This document shows, one piece after another, positions 5,763 to 7,842 of a stretch of 7,842 bases of DNA. The position numbers and the translations under genes were made by a program. Location: contig JAUHXI010000062.1 in NCBI GenBank assembly GCA_030426875.1, forward strand, positions 1-7,842, in the 5' to 3' direction. The notes under the pieces are model-generated. The model worked only from the letters and a program-made list of their open reading frames with translations. It did not search any database and was not told the DNA's origin. Each line of letters begins with the position of its first letter. Positions within the stretch are counted from its first letter, which is position 1. This stretch comes from a bacterium. Its GTDB lineage: Bacteria; Patescibacteriota; Gracilibacteria; UM-FILTER-43-11.

Positions 5763-6014
5763 TTATTTTTTCCGTTTGGGCTTGAGGGCTTTTATGGCTA
5801 ACTTTTTAAAAAACCCCACCTTTTTTTTCTCCTCATTTTTCATTGTTTTTTTCCCCTTCAAAAAGAGTTCCATTGATTTGTCTTTGATTTTTTTTCTAGT
5901 CTCAGATCCTTTTTTGGGAGCAAGGGTTAAGCCTAAAATGGACCCGATGGCCCCTCCTACAACTACTCCTGATAGGATTTTAAACAAGCCTTTCTTTTTT
6001 GATTTATCTTCCAT
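5763..6014 (-). CDS. YtxH-domain small membrane protein
   Basis: The protein has 83 residues. A lysine-rich start is followed by one glycine-rich hydrophobic segment (about 10-32, LFKILSGVVVGGAIGSILGL), then LAPKKGSETRKKIKD (31-45), the usual signature after the YtxH helix, and a strongly basic tail ending KPKRKK. YtxH proteins are single-pass membrane proteins found widely in bacteria, often linked with envelope or general stress; their biochemical role is unknown. The gene has its own promoter 20-30 bases upstream, is convergent with recR, and lies downstream of ftsI on the same strand with a 197-bp gap. The very basic C-terminus, usually helical and coiled-coil-like in the family, is the only odd point. 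Family assignment is good; function is not inferable. Confidence 0.82.
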   Translation of the reverse strand: MEDKSKKKGLFKILSGVVVGGAIGSILGLTLAPKKGSETRKKIKDKSMELFLKGKKTMKNEEKKKVGFFKKLAIKALKPKRKK

Positions 6015-6040
6015 GTTTATTTTAATTTATGCTCGAGTCT

Positions 6041-6069
6041 ATTTTACTATTCTGAGTTCAGGTTGTCTA
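6041..6069 (-). promoter_or_regulatory. Promoter for the YtxH gene
   Basis: On the minus strand, TAGACA (6069-6064), a 17-bp spacer and TAAAAT (6046-6041) predict a start near 6034, about 20 bases before the ATG. The gene therefore need not depend on ftsI readthrough. Confidence 0.6.
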
Positions 6070-6080
6070 TTGATTGTGTG

Positions 6081-6092
6081 ATACCAATTTGT
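6081..6092. repeat. 12-bp repeat copy 2 (ATACCAATTTGT)
   Basis: This is an exact match to 5602-5613 in the same orientation. Both copies are intergenic, 480 bases apart, on either side of the YtxH gene. Confidence 0.4.
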
Positions 6093-6151
6093 GACACGAC
6101 ATCATATATTTTTCTTAATTCTCACTTGGCTTTGAAAGTGATGAGAGATTG

Positions 6152-6185
6152 GTGGTTAGTGATTAGAGCTTATTTTACTGACCAC
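6152..6185. terminator. Hairpin downstream of ftsI, possible weak terminator
   Basis: GTGGTTAGT (6152-6160) pairs with ACTGACCAC (6177-6185) over 9 bp with one G-U on the plus strand. An outer GAAAGTG/CACTTTC pair encloses it. Read on the minus strand it follows the ftsI stop, but there is no T-run, so its role is uncertain. Confidence 0.25.
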
Positions 6186-6211
6186 TCATTCCTAACCGCT
6201 GGCCACTTTCA

Positions 6212-7842
6212 TCAGCTTTCAGTGGGTGGAATGTTGTAGTGATCCAGCATGAAGGCGGCGATTTCTCCAAAGGTGGGAGCAGCTGTGGTCGATCCCCATG
6301 TGTTGTCCCCCAAACTCCTAGGACGGTCGAATTTTACTAACATCACGTATTCAGGGTCCATGGCCGGGAAGAATCCAGCAAAAGAGGTGATGGTGGAGCC
6401 GGGTCCGGTGGCATAGCCGGCGCTTGTTGTGCTGGCCACTTGGGAGGTTCCTGTTTTCCCCGCAATCAAATAGCCTGGTACATCTGCAGGTTGACCATGG
6501 CCATTGTGAACCACGCTCACTAGCATGGAGCTCATGATGGCAGAGCTGTCTTCGGAGATGACACGGTGAATGATTTCAGGCTCAACTTCCATGACTTCCC
6601 CCTCTCGAATCACGGCTTTAACAATGTGTGGTTGAACCAGTTTGCCACCATTGGCCATGGCAGCCCAGGCAGTGACTACTTGAAGGGGTGTGGCTACGAT
6701 TCCTTGTCCATAGGCTCTGGTGTATTGTTCAGAAACGGACCATTGGTTGTAACCCTCTAGCTCTGCATTTTCCTCCCCTTCCAATCGAATGTTGGTGTAT
6801 TCTCCAAAGCCATAATTTTTTAAATAGTCATGCATCAGTTTGGGTCCAAGTGCTTGAGCCACACGCACCATTCCGGTGTTGAGGGATTTTTCTAGTACTT
6901 GGGTCATGGTGGTGATACCGTGGTATTTTTCATCTGAGTTCTTGATGGGGAAGCCTGCAATTTCTAGTTCTCCATAATCGTCAAAGGTAGATTCGGGTGT
7001 CATTTCTCCTGAGTCGATAGCAATGGACATCACCAGTGGTTTAAAAACGGATCCTGGTTCATAAAACTCCGTCACGGCTTTGTTTTTGAACACCCCATCT
7101 CCAAATCCATTTTCATACACATATTTTTGGATGGATTCATTTTCCTTTTCTTCTGTGGTGGCTTCTACATATTCATTGCGGTCATTTTTTATGTATATGG
7201 GGACTGTGTTGTAGAGGTTATTGACTTCTGATTGTTCCAATTTTCTGAGGGTGTAGCTTTCGCTAAAATTGTTGGGGTCAAAGCTGGGGTAGTTGGCCAT
7301 GGCTACAATTTCGCCTGTATAAGGCTTCATGATGATGACTTGACCGCTATCTGCTTGATATTCTTGAACCTTTCTTTCTAATATTTCTTCGACTTCTTTT
7401 TGAACCACTCGGTCGATGGTTAACACGATGCTGTCGCCGTCCACGGGGTTGATGATTTCGGTGTCACCGACTGTGACTTGGCGGCCGTTGGGATCACTTT
7501 CGGCGGTGATTGAGCCTGCCTTTCCTTCAAGGTCGCTATTGAAATAGCCTTCAATTCCGTAAGAACCTATGTTCTCACGGGTCACGAAGCCGATTAGGTG
7601 GGAGGCAAAATCTCCTTCAGGATAAAACCGCCAGTGCTCTGGTATCAAGACGACGCCTTTTAGTTCCATGGCTTCAATCTGATCTGATATGATCTCATAT
7701 TGCACATACTTTTTAATCAAATCAGCAGCCTTTTTTCTGTCAATCGATTCTGCCAACGTTTCTAGATCGTCCATATTGAAATCCTTACTATGTTCTGTTT
7801 GGAAATCATAAAAGCTCTTAAGCTCTTGTTCTTTATCGAATG
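6212..7842 (-). CDS. ftsI: Class B penicillin-binding protein, FtsI/PBP3-like transpeptidase (N-terminus outside window)
   Basis: This is a D,D-transpeptidase that cross-links septal peptidoglycan outside the membrane. The frame stays open to the right edge, so the ATG at 7774 is internal and the true start, membrane anchor and first part of the pedestal domain lie beyond 7842. Numbering from that internal Met, the pedestal includes HLIGFVTRENIGSYGIEGYF (59-78). The catalytic motifs are EPGSVFKP with SVFK at 242-245 (nucleophile Ser), SLN at 297-299 and KTG at 440-442, all intact. The end, PTFGEIAAFMLDHYNIPP, is typical of FtsI. About 45 extra residues (about 171-228, acidic, YIKNDRNEYVEATTEEKE) lie between the NNF of the first core strand region and the SVFK motif, where Escherichia-type proteins have a short loop. 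FtsI is favoured over PBP2/SpoVD on these motifs, but SpoVD-like remains possible. Confidence 0.92.
   Translation of the reverse strand, partial: FDKEQELKSFYDFQTEHSKDFNMDDLETLAESIDRKKAADLIKKYVQYEIISDQIEAMELKGVVLIPEHWRFYPEGDFASHLIGFVTRENIGSYGIEGYFNSDLEGKAGSITAESDPNGRQVTVGDTEIINPVDGDSIVLTIDRVVQKEVEEILERKVQEYQADSGQVIIMKPYTGEIVAMANYPSFDPNNFSESYTLRKLEQSEVNNLYNTVPIYIKNDRNEYVEATTEEKENESIQKYVYENGFGDGVFKNKAVTEFYEPGSVFKPLVMSIAIDSGEMTPESTFDDYGELEIAGFPIKNSDEKYHGITTMTQVLEKSLNTGMVRVAQALGPKLMHDYLKNYGFGEYTNIRLEGEENAELEGYNQWSVSEQYTRAYGQGIVATPLQVVTAWAAMANGGKLVQPHIVKAVIREGEVMEVEPEIIHRVISEDSSAIMSSMLVSVVHNGHGQPADVPGYLIAGKTGTSQVASTTSAGYATGPGSTITSFAGFFPAMDPEYVMLVKFDRPRSLGDNTWGSTTAAPTFGEIAAFMLDHYNIPPTES

Noticed and set aside
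7772..7774. ATG at 7774 as start of the transpeptidase
   Set aside because: The frame stays open to the window edge, and the protein would lack its membrane anchor and part of the pedestal domain.
1..7842. CRISPR array, transposon or phage genes
   Set aside because: No regular spaced repeats, transposase, integrase or phage structural genes are visible on either strand.

Overview
The window reads as an ordinary chromosomal stretch of a small-genome, moderately AT-rich bacterium that uses the standard code: TAA, TAG and TGA all end genes, and smpB, recR and ftsI carry no in-frame TGA. Several things point to Candidate Phyla Radiation / Patescibacteria, perhaps Peregrinibacteria-like. These are the isolated housekeeping genes in loose order, a compact site-2 protease, a DKNYY-repeat membrane protein, an FtsI-type transpeptidase with a long insert before its active site, and starts without Shine-Dalgarno sites. 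This taxonomic guess comes from overall character, not from a marker-gene match.

Left part (1-925). The first 60 codons of a Nudix hydrolase run leftward off the edge. A 335-base gap then holds dense RNA-like structure: a perfect 28-bp palindrome, two diverged copies of a hairpin module, a 13-bp stem with G-U pairs that favours plus-strand transcription, and a 12-bp stem beside the 3' end of a minus-strand tRNA-Ser(GGA). The next gap (608-925) holds a 53-codon stretch with no start at its head and a good sigma70-like promoter for the M50 gene.

Middle (926-4271). A membrane zinc site-2 protease (M50) is followed by a likely terminator. Next is a membrane-anchored DKNYY-repeat protein whose frame is open for 500 codons except for one amber codon at codon 68. 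Then come tRNA-Gln(UUG) on the minus strand with a clear promoter, and an unrecognised 250-residue soluble protein on the minus strand. The latter is driven by a perfect TTGACA-17-TATAAT promoter with a dyad over its -10 box.

Right part (4272-7842). smpB (trans-translation) is divergent from the 250-residue gene and appears to be transcribed leaderless. recR (recombinational repair) follows on the same strand. A small YtxH-type membrane protein on the minus strand has its own promoter. The minus-strand gene at the right edge is a class B penicillin-binding protein of the FtsI type, lacking its N-terminus because the window ends.

No operon links these functions. Trans-translation, DNA repair, septal peptidoglycan synthesis and intramembrane proteolysis simply sit side by side. 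The least explained parts are the structured intergenic region at 262-515 and the amber-interrupted DKNYY gene.
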